Source of the DNA: Actinobacillus indolicus
GTDB lineage: Bacteria; Pseudomonadota; Gammaproteobacteria; Enterobacterales; Pasteurellaceae
DNA length: 64,000 nucleotides
Reading direction: 5' to 3'
NCBI RefSeq assembly: GCF_901764975.1
Contig: NZ_CABFKH010000001.1
Span: forward strand, 62,001 to 126,000
A program made the position numbers and the translations under genes. The first letter of the stretch is position 1. Each line of letters starts with the position of its first letter. Under the pieces are notes generated by a model. The model made no database searches, had not been told where the DNA came from, and saw only the letters and a program-made list of their open reading frames with translations. This document shows positions 56,292-64,000 of the stretch, in pieces.

Positions 56292-56962
56292 TATTTACCC
56301 CCTCTTTCAAAACGAGTAAAGCGTAGCTCTAATTTACGAATAATCACTTGGCTAATTAAAGTTACACCAAGGTAAATTAATGCCGCTGTACCGTACCATG
56401 TAAATGGTTGGTGAGTTGTGGTATTAATTAATTCCGTTTGACGCATTAAATCATGTACGCCAATTAATGAAACAAGCGCGGTATCTTTTAACAAGACAAG
56501 CCATTGGTTACTTAAACCGGGTAAGGCATGGCGCCAAACTTGTGGCATAACGATATTGATAAAGGTATAACTACGGCTAAGTCCTAATGCTGCGCCAGAC
56601 TCCCATTGCCCTAATGGAATCGCTTGAATAGCGCCCCGTAAAGATTGAGAAGCATAAGAAGCAAAAATAATGGAAAGTGCGACAACACCGCAACCAAATG
56701 CACCTAATTCAACATATTCTCCCGTGACCATTTCAATCACTTCAGGTGCGCCGAAATAGATTAAGAAAACAACGAGAATTTCAGGTAAACCACGTAATAA
56801 GGCAAGAATAACGGTGGTGCTTTTACGAATGACTGCCCATTTGCTTGTTTCTAACGAAACAAACAGAATAGATAAAATCATTCCGACTAAAAGCGAACAA
56901 ACTGCTAACCCTAAGGTCATTAGGGTAGCAGATTGTAATAAGGGAAGATAATCAAAATACAT
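56291..56962 (-). CDS. artQ: Arginine ABC transporter permease ArtQ
   Basis: ArtQ is the second membrane subunit of the arginine importer. The 223 residues include the coupling loop ESGAALGLSRSYTFINIVMPQVWRHALPGLSNQW and LLRGLPEILVVFLIYFGAPEVIE, which fit ArtQ of Pasteurellaceae and E. coli. It begins five bases after the artI stop. Confidence 0.95.
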   Translation of the reverse strand: MYFDYLPLLQSATLMTLGLAVCSLLVGMILSILFVSLETSKWAVIRKSTTVILALLRGLPEILVVFLIYFGAPEVIEMVTGEYVELGAFGCGVVALSIIFASYASQSLRGAIQAIPLGQWESGAALGLSRSYTFINIVMPQVWRHALPGLSNQWLVLLKDTALVSLIGVHDLMRQTELINTTTHQPFTWYGTAALIYLGVTLISQVIIRKLELRFTRFERGGK

Positions 56963-56967
56963 AATGA

Positions 56968-57696
56968 TTATTTAGTCATCCATTTATCATAGATTTTTTG
57001 ATATTCACCACTTGCTTTGATTGCAGAAATACCTTTATTTAATTTTTCAACTAATGCAGTATTTGATTGTTTTACAGCAATGCCTAAACCATTGTTGAAG
57101 TAGCGTTTATCAGTCACTTTTTCGCCAACAAAATCTGCTTCAGGTGTTTTACCTAAAATATCTCTTAATACATCCGTATCACCAAAGATTAAATCAATAC
57201 GACCATTTTTTAAGTCTAAGATTGCATCTTGCAAACTCGCATAAGATTTTGCTTGGTACTGTTTTGCTTCAGCATTCGCATATTGTTGGTAGGTTGTACC
57301 ATTTTGAACACCAACAGTTTTTGCTGTTGTTAAATCTGCTTTACCTTTTAATGCGATAAAACTTGCAGAACTTTCATAGTATGGGTCAGAGAATGCTACT
57401 TGTTTTTTACGCGCTTCAGTAATATCAATCGCTGAAATTGCTGCATCAAAACCACCACGACCTTTAATTAAGCTAGGGATTAATGCATCAAATGATTGAG
57501 CTTTAAATTCACAAGTTGCTTGGATTTCTTTACAAATAGCATTTGCAACATCTACATCAAAGCCAATAATTTCGCCTTTTTCATTGGTGAGTTCAAACGG
57601 TGGATAGCTTGGCTCCATAGCAAACGTAATTTTATCATTTGCGTAAGCTGAGAATGTTGTTGCCGCTAATACGGTCGCTAAAAGTAATTTTTTCAT
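56968..57696 (-). CDS. artI: Arginine-binding periplasmic protein ArtI
   Basis: ArtI captures arginine in the periplasm. The 242 residues begin with a signal peptide ([19 protein letters not shown], then ND). The polar amino-acid-binding signature [63 protein letters not shown] is present. Only one binding protein gene is found (E. coli has artI and artJ). It lies between artP and artQ. Confidence 0.96.
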   Translation of the reverse strand: MKKLLLATVLAATTFSAYANDKITFAMEPSYPPFELTNEKGEIIGFDVDVANAICKEIQATCEFKAQSFDALIPSLIKGRGGFDAAISAIDITEARKKQVAFSDPYYESSASFIALKGKADLTTAKTVGVQNGTTYQQYANAEAKQYQAKSYASLQDAILDLKNGRIDLIFGDTDVLRDILGKTPEADFVGEKVTDKRYFNNGLGIAVKQSNTALVEKLNKGISAIKASGEYQKIYDKWMTK

Positions 57697-57728
57697 AAGA
57701 TAAACTCCTATTAATCTAAATTTTGTTA

Positions 57729-58463
57729 TTAATCTGAATGGGAAAGATATTGTGCAAATTGGGTTGTTTTAGGCTGCTCAAAACAGCTAGCATCGCCCAT
57801 TTCAACAATTTTACCTTGTTCCATATAAACCACTTTAGTGGCAACTTTACGCGCAACAGAAACCTCATGGGTAACAATAACCTGTGTAATTCCCGTGCTT
57901 TGTAATTCTTTGATAATATCAACAACTTGGGCTGTAATTTCAGGGTCGAGTGCAGCGGTTGGTTCATCAAATAATAATACTTGTGGCTGCATCATCAATG
58001 CTCTTGCAATTGCCACACGCTGTTGCTGACCGCCTGAAAGTTGTAATGGAAAACGCTCTGCAAATGCCGTAAGTTGCAAACGTGCTAATAAACTTTTGGC
58101 TCTTTCTACGGCTTGCTCTTTAGTTAACCCTAATACTTTCATTGGCGCTTCAATCAAGTTTTGCATGACGCTTAGATGTGGCCATAAATGATATTGTTGG
58201 AACACCATACCTACTTCTTTACGCAATAATGCTACTTGTTTAGCATCTGTTTTAGCGGTCAGATCAAACTTATGATTTGCAATTTCGAGCTGACCAGATT
58301 GTGGGACTTCCATTAAATTTAGGGTACGAATTAAGGTACTTTTACCTGCACCGCTTGGGCCGAGTAAAACAACAGTATCCCCTTTTTCAATATTTAAATT
58401 AATGTCAAATAAGGCTTGGCTTGAGCCATAAAAGAAATTGACATTACTAATACGAATTGCCAT
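57729..58463 (-). CDS. artP: Arginine ABC transporter ATP-binding protein ArtP
   Basis: ArtP powers the arginine importer. The 244 residues show Walker [10 protein letters not shown] (about 34-42), signature [15 protein letters not shown], Walker [15 protein letters not shown] and the H-loop VTHE. It is the first gene of artPIQM, and two ARG boxes lie about 30-70 bases upstream, indicating repression by ArgR with arginine. Confidence 0.97.
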   Translation of the reverse strand: MAIRISNVNFFYGSSQALFDINLNIEKGDTVVLLGPSGAGKSTLIRTLNLMEVPQSGQLEIANHKFDLTAKTDAKQVALLRKEVGMVFQQYHLWPHLSVMQNLIEAPMKVLGLTKEQAVERAKSLLARLQLTAFAERFPLQLSGGQQQRVAIARALMMQPQVLLFDEPTAALDPEITAQVVDIIKELQSTGITQVIVTHEVSVARKVATKVVYMEQGKIVEMGDASCFEQPKTTQFAQYLSHSD

Positions 58464-58492
58464 TTAAGTTAAATCCTATACATATCTCTAAA

Positions 58493-58531
58493 TTTGCATA
58501 GATATTAAATTTTAATGCATAACTATGCAAG
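58493..58531 (-). promoter_or_regulatory. Tandem ARG boxes upstream of artP
   Basis: Two 18-base sites (58493-58510 and 58514-58531) are separated by 3 bases, the standard spacing for an ArgR hexamer. The distal core tgcataactatgca fits TG(A/C)ATNNNNAT(T/G)CA on both halves. The proximal core tgcatagatattaa keeps one half well. Confidence 0.75.
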
Positions 58532-58555
58532 TGATTTTTACAAATTTTTCAAAAA

Positions 58556-58594
58556 GAAACGGTACGATTGCAAAGTTTATGCAAAATCGTACCG
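58556..58594 (-). terminator. Terminator of the dpp operon
   Basis: On the - strand cggtacgatt and aatcgtaccg (58560-58569 with 58585-58594) form a 10-bp stem; the tail tttctttttg follows. It is 30 bases past the dppF stop and overlaps an uptake signal. Confidence 0.82.
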
Positions 58595-58623
58595 CTTGTA
58601 TCATCAGATGAATAAATAAAATG

Positions 58624-59604
58624 TTATTCCACCATAAAACAAGCTATCTTCGTGCCGTTTTCATAGGTTTTTAGATCAGGGCGCTCTTGTTTACAACGCT
58701 CTGTCGCCAAACGACAACGGGCGTGGAACGCACAGCCTTTCGGCGGATTAAGCGGACTTGGTAATTCGCCGGTGAGTTTAATTCGTTCACGGCGATGTTC
58801 TGCTTCTAAACGTGGCGTGGCTGATAGCAACGCTTGAGTGTAAGGGTGGCGTGGGTTGCCGAAGATCTCTTTGGTGTTGCCTTGTTCTACGCAACGTCCT
58901 AAATACATCACCATCACTTCATCAGCAATATGTTCTACCACCGATAAATCGTGAGAGATAAACACATAAGACAACCCAAGCTCTTCTTGTAAATCCATCA
59001 TCAAGTTTAATACTTGTGCACGGACGGATACGTCAAGGGCTGACACAGGTTCATCTGCCACCACAATATCAGGTTTCAACATTAAACCACGGGCAATCGC
59101 AATACGTTGACGTTGTCCACCTGAGAACATATGCGGATAGCGATCGTAAAACTCAGGTTTTAAACCGACCTTCGCCATCATTTCCAACACTTGAGCTTTA
59201 CGCTCTTGTGCAGACAATTCAGTATTAATAAGCAGGGGTTCTTCTAAAATTGCCCCGACTTTTTTACGTGGATTAAGCGACGCATAAGGGTTTTGGAAAA
59301 CGATCTGAATTTTTTTACGGCGTAATTTCTCTGTTTCCGCATCGCTGACTAAGAAATTTTGTCCGTTGTAGAACAATTCCCCTTCTGTTGGTGGCTCGAT
59401 CATTGTCAGCATACGCCCTAAGGTTGATTTACCACAGCCCGATTCGCCCACAACGGCAAGGGTTTTGCCACGTTCAAGGGTAAAAGAAACGCCGTCCACC
59501 GCTTTTACCAGTTTCGGCTTGCTAAACATTCCCTTTTTTACAGGGTAGTATTTTTTGAGATCCACCGCATTGAGAAGCGGTGGGTTTTGGGTATTGTTTT
59601 GCAT
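58624..59604 (-). CDS. dppF: Dipeptide ABC transporter ATP-binding protein DppF
   Basis: DppF is one of two ATPases of the dipeptide importer. The start at 59604 ([25 protein letters not shown]) gives 326 residues and falls 13 bases after the dppD stop; the longer frame to 59646 would overlap dppD. Walker [10 protein letters not shown], signature [15 protein letters not shown], Walker [11 protein letters not shown], and the C-terminal peptide-transporter domain with the Cys cluster [15 protein letters not shown] are present. Confidence 0.96.
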   Translation of the reverse strand: MQNNTQNPPLLNAVDLKKYYPVKKGMFSKPKLVKAVDGVSFTLERGKTLAVVGESGCGKSTLGRMLTMIEPPTEGELFYNGQNFLVSDAETEKLRRKKIQIVFQNPYASLNPRKKVGAILEEPLLINTELSAQERKAQVLEMMAKVGLKPEFYDRYPHMFSGGQRQRIAIARGLMLKPDIVVADEPVSALDVSVRAQVLNLMMDLQEELGLSYVFISHDLSVVEHIADEVMVMYLGRCVEQGNTKEIFGNPRHPYTQALLSATPRLEAEHRRERIKLTGELPSPLNPPKGCAFHARCRLATERCKQERPDLKTYENGTKIACFMVE

Positions 59605-59617
59605 ATCTATCTTCTTA

Positions 59618-60601
59618 CTAAATTGGTTGTGGCAATCCGCTTTCATTCAACGGCGTATGGCATTTCACCTGTCTGCCGTTTACCGTGCGTAGTTCCGGCT
59701 CTTTTTGTCGGCATAAATCCGTTGCATACGGACAGCGTGGGTTGAGCAGGCAACCTTGCGGACGGTCATATTTACCCGGTACGACACCCGGTAGTGACTG
59801 CAAGCGAGATTTACCTTCCGCAAACTCAGGCAACGCTTTTAATAACGCTTGGGTATAAGGGTGAAGCGGTGATTTGAAAATCTGTTCAGATTTTCCTTCT
59901 TCCACCACTTGCCCTGCATACATCACGATAATGCGGTGAGCCGACTCGGCGACTAAAGCCAAATCGTGAGTAATCAAAATCAACGCCATATTTTCTTTGC
60001 GTTGCAACTCAAGCAATAAATCAATAATTTGCGCTTGAATAGTCACATCTAACGCCGTTGTCGGCTCGTCAGCAATCAATAATTTCGGGTTACAAGCAAT
60101 CGCCATTGCGATCATCACACGTTGGCTCATACCGCCTGAAAGTTGGTGCGGATAGACCTCTAAACGAGATGTTGGGTCAGGAATACCGACCATCGTCAAT
60201 AATTCAATCGCACGCTCTTTTCGCCACGCTTTTGAACCGCCTTGATGAACTTTCAAAGCTTCCATAATTTGATAACCCACAGTGTAACTTGGGTTCAGGC
60301 TTGTCATTGCATCTTGGAAAATCATCGCTACATCAGCACCGACAATTTTCTGCTTCTCTTTTGGTTTTAAATCAAGCAGATTATGTCCATTGAAACGTAA
60401 CGAATTTGCCATTACACGCCCAGGGAAATCAATTAACCCCATAATCGCAAGGGAACTGACCGATTTACCAGAACCTGACTCACCCACAATACCCAACACT
60501 TCGCCTTCATTGACTTCATAACTTACTCGATCCACCGCTCTAAACGGGGCTTTTTTATCGCCAAAGTGAACGGAAAGTTCATCTACTTTTAATAATGCCA
60601 T
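59618..60601 (-). CDS. dppD: Dipeptide ABC transporter ATP-binding protein DppD
   Basis: DppD is the partner ATPase of DppF. The 327 residues carry Walker A GESGSGKS (about 39-46), signature [16 protein letters not shown], Walker [15 protein letters not shown] and the C-terminal cluster [15 protein letters not shown] typical of Opp/Dpp ATPases, which may bind an iron-sulfur centre. It begins 10 bases after the dppC stop with AAGGGGAACGAA before the ATG. Confidence 0.97.
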   Translation of the reverse strand: MALLKVDELSVHFGDKKAPFRAVDRVSYEVNEGEVLGIVGESGSGKSVSSLAIMGLIDFPGRVMANSLRFNGHNLLDLKPKEKQKIVGADVAMIFQDAMTSLNPSYTVGYQIMEALKVHQGGSKAWRKERAIELLTMVGIPDPTSRLEVYPHQLSGGMSQRVMIAMAIACNPKLLIADEPTTALDVTIQAQIIDLLLELQRKENMALILITHDLALVAESAHRIIVMYAGQVVEEGKSEQIFKSPLHPYTQALLKALPEFAEGKSRLQSLPGVVPGKYDRPQGCLLNPRCPYATDLCRQKEPELRTVNGRQVKCHTPLNESGLPQPI

Positions 60602-60611
60602 TTCGTTCCCC

Positions 60612-61505
60612 TTACTGTTTTAATTTTGGATCAAGTGCATCACGCAAGCCGTCACCCATTAAGTTAAAGGCAAGCACGAGAGATAAAATCGCTAAACCTG
60701 GGATTGTCACTAACCAGTTTGCCGATTGCATAAAGCCACGAGATTCGGCAAGCATTGTGCCGAGTTCTGGTGTCGGTGGTTGTGCGCCGATCCCCAAGAA
60801 GCCAAGTGCCGCAAGCTCTAAAATCGCATTAGAGATCCCCATTGTCATCTGAACAATCAGTGGCGCTAAACAGTTTGGCAAAATCACAATAAACATCAAA
60901 CGCCATACACCAGCCCCAGCTACACGAGAAGCGGTCACATAATCACGATTTTTTTCGCTTAGCACAGAAGCACGGGTTAAACGAACATAGCTTGGAATAG
61001 ACACCACAGCAATTGCAATCGCTGCATTCAGTAGAGAAGGACCAAGAATAGTCACGACACCGATGGTTAATAATAGGCTTGGAATTGCGAGCATAATATC
61101 GACAAAACGCATAATCACAATATCAATAGTGCCACCGTAATAACCTGCTAACAGACCTAAAATAACCCCAAGAATACAGGACATCACGACGATCAACAGG
61201 CCGATAAAGATTGATAATCTTGCCCCATAAATAATACGAGAAAGAATATCACGCCCGATGTCGTCCGTGCCGAGTAAATAGGCAGAATTACCGCCTTCAA
61301 ACCAAGCAGGTGGCAATAACAATGCACTGCGGTTTTGTGTAATCGGATCGAAAGGGGCTACAAATTCTGCAAAAATGCAGGTAAGCCCAACAATCACAAT
61401 AAAAGTTAAACCAATCACCGCTCCTTTATTTTGGCGGAAATAGAGCCAAAATTCTTGTAAAGGCGTTAGTGGGGCTGGTGAGGTTGTTTCTACTTGAGAA
61501 GACAT
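60612..61505 (-). CDS. dppC: Dipeptide ABC transporter permease DppC
   Basis: An inner-membrane permease of the dipeptide importer, 297 residues with about six membrane segments. [26 protein letters not shown] is the DppC/OppC family motif, and the coupling loop is [30 protein letters not shown]. The N-terminal 20 residues are polar and cytoplasmic. It follows dppB with a 26-base gap. Confidence 0.97.
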   Translation of the reverse strand: MSSQVETTSPAPLTPLQEFWLYFRQNKGAVIGLTFIVIVGLTCIFAEFVAPFDPITQNRSALLLPPAWFEGGNSAYLLGTDDIGRDILSRIIYGARLSIFIGLLIVVMSCILGVILGLLAGYYGGTIDIVIMRFVDIMLAIPSLLLTIGVVTILGPSLLNAAIAIAVVSIPSYVRLTRASVLSEKNRDYVTASRVAGAGVWRLMFIVILPNCLAPLIVQMTMGISNAILELAALGFLGIGAQPPTPELGTMLAESRGFMQSANWLVTIPGLAILSLVLAFNLMGDGLRDALDPKLKQ

Positions 61506-61531
61506 TTATTACTCCAACAAATAAGGTATTT

Positions 61532-62536
61532 TTATGTATGTCTAATCCGTGGATTAACCACGCCGTAAATTAAATCTACGGTTAAATTCACTAAAATAAT
61601 CAAGGTAGCAATAATCAACACCGAACCTTGTAATACAGGATAGTCACGCGAGTTAATCGCATCAATAATCCATTTACCAATTCCTGGCCAAGAGAAAATA
61701 TTTTCAGTTAAAACCGCACCTGATAACAGTTGTCCCACAATTAAACCGACCACGGTCACCACCGGAATTAACGCATTACGCAAAGCGTGGATAATTACAA
61801 TACGTGTTGTGTTTAACCCTTTCGCTTTGGCGGTGCGGATATAGTCTTCGCCTAACACTTCCAACATTGAAGAACGGGTCATACGGGTAATAATGGCTAA
61901 TGGAATAGTACCGAGAACAATTGCTGGTAAAATCAACGATTTAATCGCTGCAACAAATGCCCCTGGTTCGTCAGAATTCCAAGTATCAATCAACATAAAG
62001 CCCGTTTCAGCTTCGATCCAATATTCTGCAGGTAAACGCCCTGAAGCTGGCAAGCCTAATGGCGTTGAAAAATAAAGAATTAAAATTAAGCCCCACCAGA
62101 AGATCGGCATTGAATAGCCTGTTAAAGAGATCGACGAAATAGCGTGGGATAGCCACGACTCTTTCTTCACCGCAGCAATCACGCCAAATAAAATACCAGC
62201 AATCAGCGACCATAACAGAGCAAAAAAGGCTAACTCTACGGTTGCAGGGAAAAGGGTGAAAAATTCTTTCAGTACAGGTTCGTTATTACGAAACGAATTA
62301 CCTAAATCCCCCTGAAATACACCTTTGACATAATTAAAATATTGTTCGTATAAGGGAAGATCTAAGCCAAGCTGTGCCATCATCTGTGCGTGAACTTCGG
62401 GGGTTAAACCACGTTCACCCATTCGGATCTCAATCGGATCGCCCGGGATTAAATGCACGAGAGCAAAGGTAATTAAGGTTATCGCAATAAAGGTTGGGAT
62501 AACCATTAAAAGACGTTTAAGAATAAATTGAAACAT
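61532..62536 (-). CDS. dppB: Dipeptide ABC transporter permease DppB
   Basis: The other permease subunit of the dipeptide importer, 334 residues with about six membrane segments. The N-terminal FILKRLLMVIPTFIAITLITFALVHLIPGDP and the coupling loop RTAKAKGLNTTRIVIIHALRNALIPVVTVVGL are diagnostic of DppB. It is separated from dppA by 98 bases that contain a strong hairpin. Confidence 0.97.
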   Translation of the reverse strand: MFQFILKRLLMVIPTFIAITLITFALVHLIPGDPIEIRMGERGLTPEVHAQMMAQLGLDLPLYEQYFNYVKGVFQGDLGNSFRNNEPVLKEFFTLFPATVELAFFALLWSLIAGILFGVIAAVKKESWLSHAISSISLTGYSMPIFWWGLILILYFSTPLGLPASGRLPAEYWIEAETGFMLIDTWNSDEPGAFVAAIKSLILPAIVLGTIPLAIITRMTRSSMLEVLGEDYIRTAKAKGLNTTRIVIIHALRNALIPVVTVVGLIVGQLLSGAVLTENIFSWPGIGKWIIDAINSRDYPVLQGSVLIIATLIILVNLTVDLIYGVVNPRIRHT

Positions 62537-62560
62537 TCAGTATTCTCTATTTTTAACTAC

Positions 62561-62603
62561 AAGCGGTGAGATATTACAAATTTTTTGCAAAATCTCACCG
62601 CTT
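62561..62603 (-). terminator. Uptake-signal hairpin between dppA and dppB
   Basis: aagcggtgagat (62561-62572) and atctcaccgctt (62592-62603) form a perfect 12-bp stem. A small tgcct/aggca stem (62611-62624) lies before it. On the - strand the tail is gtagttaaaaatag, with no strong U-tract, so partial termination or 3'-end protection of dppA mRNA is likely. Confidence 0.7.
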
Positions 62604-62634
62604 TCAACATTGCCTAAATAGGCATTAGCTAGAA

Positions 62635-64000
62635 TTATTTCGCTAAATCTACACCATAGAAGTTATGTAATGAGAATGGGCTCACTTTATAACCGGTAAC
62701 TTCTTTACGTACAGGGAAGTACGTTGTTGAATGTGCAATCGTTACCCATGGTGCTTGTTCTTTGAAAATCACTTGAGCTTGTTTATAAAGCTCTACACGT
62801 TTTTCGTGATTAATTTCTTGAGCCGCTTGTGTTACGACATCATTAAACGGTTTGTGACAGAATTTCGCATAGTTAGAACCTTGCTCAACTGCTGCACAGC
62901 TTAATAAGGTATTCAAGAAGTTATCAGGGTCACCATTATCACCATTCCAGCCCATCATACCTGTTTGGTGATCACCAGAACGCATACGTTTAAGGTATTC
63001 ACCCCACTCGTAGCTGACAATTTTGGCATTTACACCCACTTTTTTCCAGTCTTCTTGAATAAGTTCTGCCATACGACGAGCGTTCGGGTTATATGGACGA
63101 GAGACTGGCATTGCCCATAAGTCTGTTTCAAAACCTTGTTCAAATCCAGCTTCTTTTAATAATGCTTTTGCTTTTTCAGGATTATATTCATAATCTTGTA
63201 CGGCATCATTATAGCTCCACATTGTTGGTGGAATTGGGTTTTTCGCTTTTTGACCAGAACCTTGGTAAACCGCTTCTAAAATTGCATCTTTATTGATTGC
63301 ATAGCTTAGTGCTTGGCGAACTTTCACATTATCAAATGGCGCTTTTTGTGTATTGAAGTTTAAATAACCCACGTTTAAGCCTGGTTGGCTCATGAGTGTC
63401 ACGTTTGGATCATTTTTTAATTTTTCAATATCCGCTGGATTTGGATACGGCGCAGCATGGCATTCGCCTTTTTGCAGTTTCGCATAACGCACTGACGCAT
63501 CAGGCGTGATTGAGAAGACTAAACGATCAATTTTCGCTTTACCTTGCCAGTAGTTTTCAAACGCTTTATAACGTACTTGTGCATCTTTTTGGTAATCTAC
63601 AAATTGGAAAGGACCAGTTCCAACTGGGTTGTTATCCACTTTTTCTGGTGTTCCCGCTTTTAACATGTTATCAGCATATTCCGCAGATAAAATAGAAGCA
63701 AAGTCCATCGCTAAGTTAGCAAGGAATGGGGCATTTGGAACTTTTAAGCTAATTTTAACAGTGTAATCATCTACTTTTTCCACTTTATCGATAATATTTT
63801 GCATATCCATGCCGATAAAGTATTCGTAGTTACCGCCAGAAACTTTGTGATATGGGTGGTTAGGGTCTAATTGACGGTTAAATGAGAAAAGCACGTCATC
63901 CGCATTAAAATCACGACTTGGTTTGAAATCTTTTGTTTCATGGAATTTCACACCTTTACGGAGATGGAATGTGTAGGTTTTACCATCTTCAGATACATCC
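62635..64000 (-). CDS. dppA: Dipeptide/heme-binding periplasmic protein DppA (5' end missing)
   Basis: The frame is open to the window edge, so the N-terminal part (signal peptide and about 60-80 residues) is outside; about 454 residues are visible of a usual 530. Visible are SEDGKTYTFHLRKGVKFHETKDFKPSRDFNADDVLFSFNRQLDP, a peptide-binding (SBP family 5) signature, VDNNPVGTGPFQF, QALSYAINKDAIL, and GWNGDNGDPDNFLNTLLSC. In Haemophilus the related HbpA/DppA also binds heme or glutathione, so that role is possible. It heads dppBCDF on the same strand. Confidence 0.96.
   Translation of the reverse strand, partial: DVSEDGKTYTFHLRKGVKFHETKDFKPSRDFNADDVLFSFNRQLDPNHPYHKVSGGNYEYFIGMDMQNIIDKVEKVDDYTVKISLKVPNAPFLANLAMDFASILSAEYADNMLKAGTPEKVDNNPVGTGPFQFVDYQKDAQVRYKAFENYWQGKAKIDRLVFSITPDASVRYAKLQKGECHAAPYPNPADIEKLKNDPNVTLMSQPGLNVGYLNFNTQKAPFDNVKVRQALSYAINKDAILEAVYQGSGQKAKNPIPPTMWSYNDAVQDYEYNPEKAKALLKEAGFEQGFETDLWAMPVSRPYNPNARRMAELIQEDWKKVGVNAKIVSYEWGEYLKRMRSGDHQTGMMGWNGDNGDPDNFLNTLLSCAAVEQGSNYAKFCHKPFNDVVTQAAQEINHEKRVELYKQAQVIFKEQAPWVTIAHSTTYFPVRKEVTGYKVSPFSLHNFYGVDLAK

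Overview
The window is an ordinary chromosomal segment of a gammaproteobacterium of the family Pasteurellaceae. The main evidence is the 9-base DNA uptake signal acaagcggt / accgcttgt. It recurs dozens of times on both strands, inside genes and as inverted pairs between genes. This is the 'Apl-type' signal of the Actinobacillus pleuropneumoniae / Mannheimia / Glaesserella / Bibersteinia branch, not the Haemophilus influenzae-type aagtgcggt. Gene content and protein similarity (CyaY, DciA, YbaK of the HI1434 type, artPIQM, SecM-SecA-MutT) agree. The species cannot be fixed from the sequence alone.

Layout. 1-7.9 kb: mnmA (5' end cut by the window edge), tex, purT, a YnbE-type lipoprotein, recQ-cyaY and lexA. 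8-16.6 kb: plsB, a BASS transporter, a lipoprotein behind ilvGM, fxsA with a DMT exporter, and an isolated thiB under a TPP riboswitch. 16.8-25 kb: phoH-like ATPase with a Gfo/Idh/MocA oxidoreductase, uraA, a purine permease with a second DMT exporter, an XRE regulator, an opacity-type porin and a degenerate ASADH-like protein (Usg). 25-36.5 kb: ybaK, a membrane protein, ligA, zipA, cysZ, opdA, pheA, rluE, galE and ampG. 36.6-37.6 kb: a DUF5672-like gene of unlike base composition, the best candidate for acquired DNA. 37.8-49.3 kb: secF-secD-yajC, ytfJ, ruvX-yqgE-rsmE, yajG, bolA, tRNA-Ser(GGA), an NlpE-like lipoprotein, dciA and secM-secA-mutT. 49.3-64 kb: recN, baiN-like, a third DMT exporter, purD, nudC, artPIQM and dppABCDF (dppA cut by the window edge).

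Regulation can be read at several places. Four PurR-type operators precede purT, uraA, the purine permease operon and purD, linking purine synthesis and nucleobase uptake. SOS boxes precede lexA and recN. Two ARG boxes at exact 21-bp spacing precede artP. A THI-box riboswitch precedes thiB. A short SecM with a C-terminal IRAGP arrest signature precedes secA. Many transcription units end in hairpins built from two facing uptake signals.

I found no CRISPR array, prophage, insertion sequence, toxin-antitoxin pair or recognisable defence system. The window is mostly core genome. The points most worth a second look are the compact SecM, the stand-alone riboswitch-controlled thiB, uptake signals coinciding with lipobox codons, and the DUF5672-like islet.
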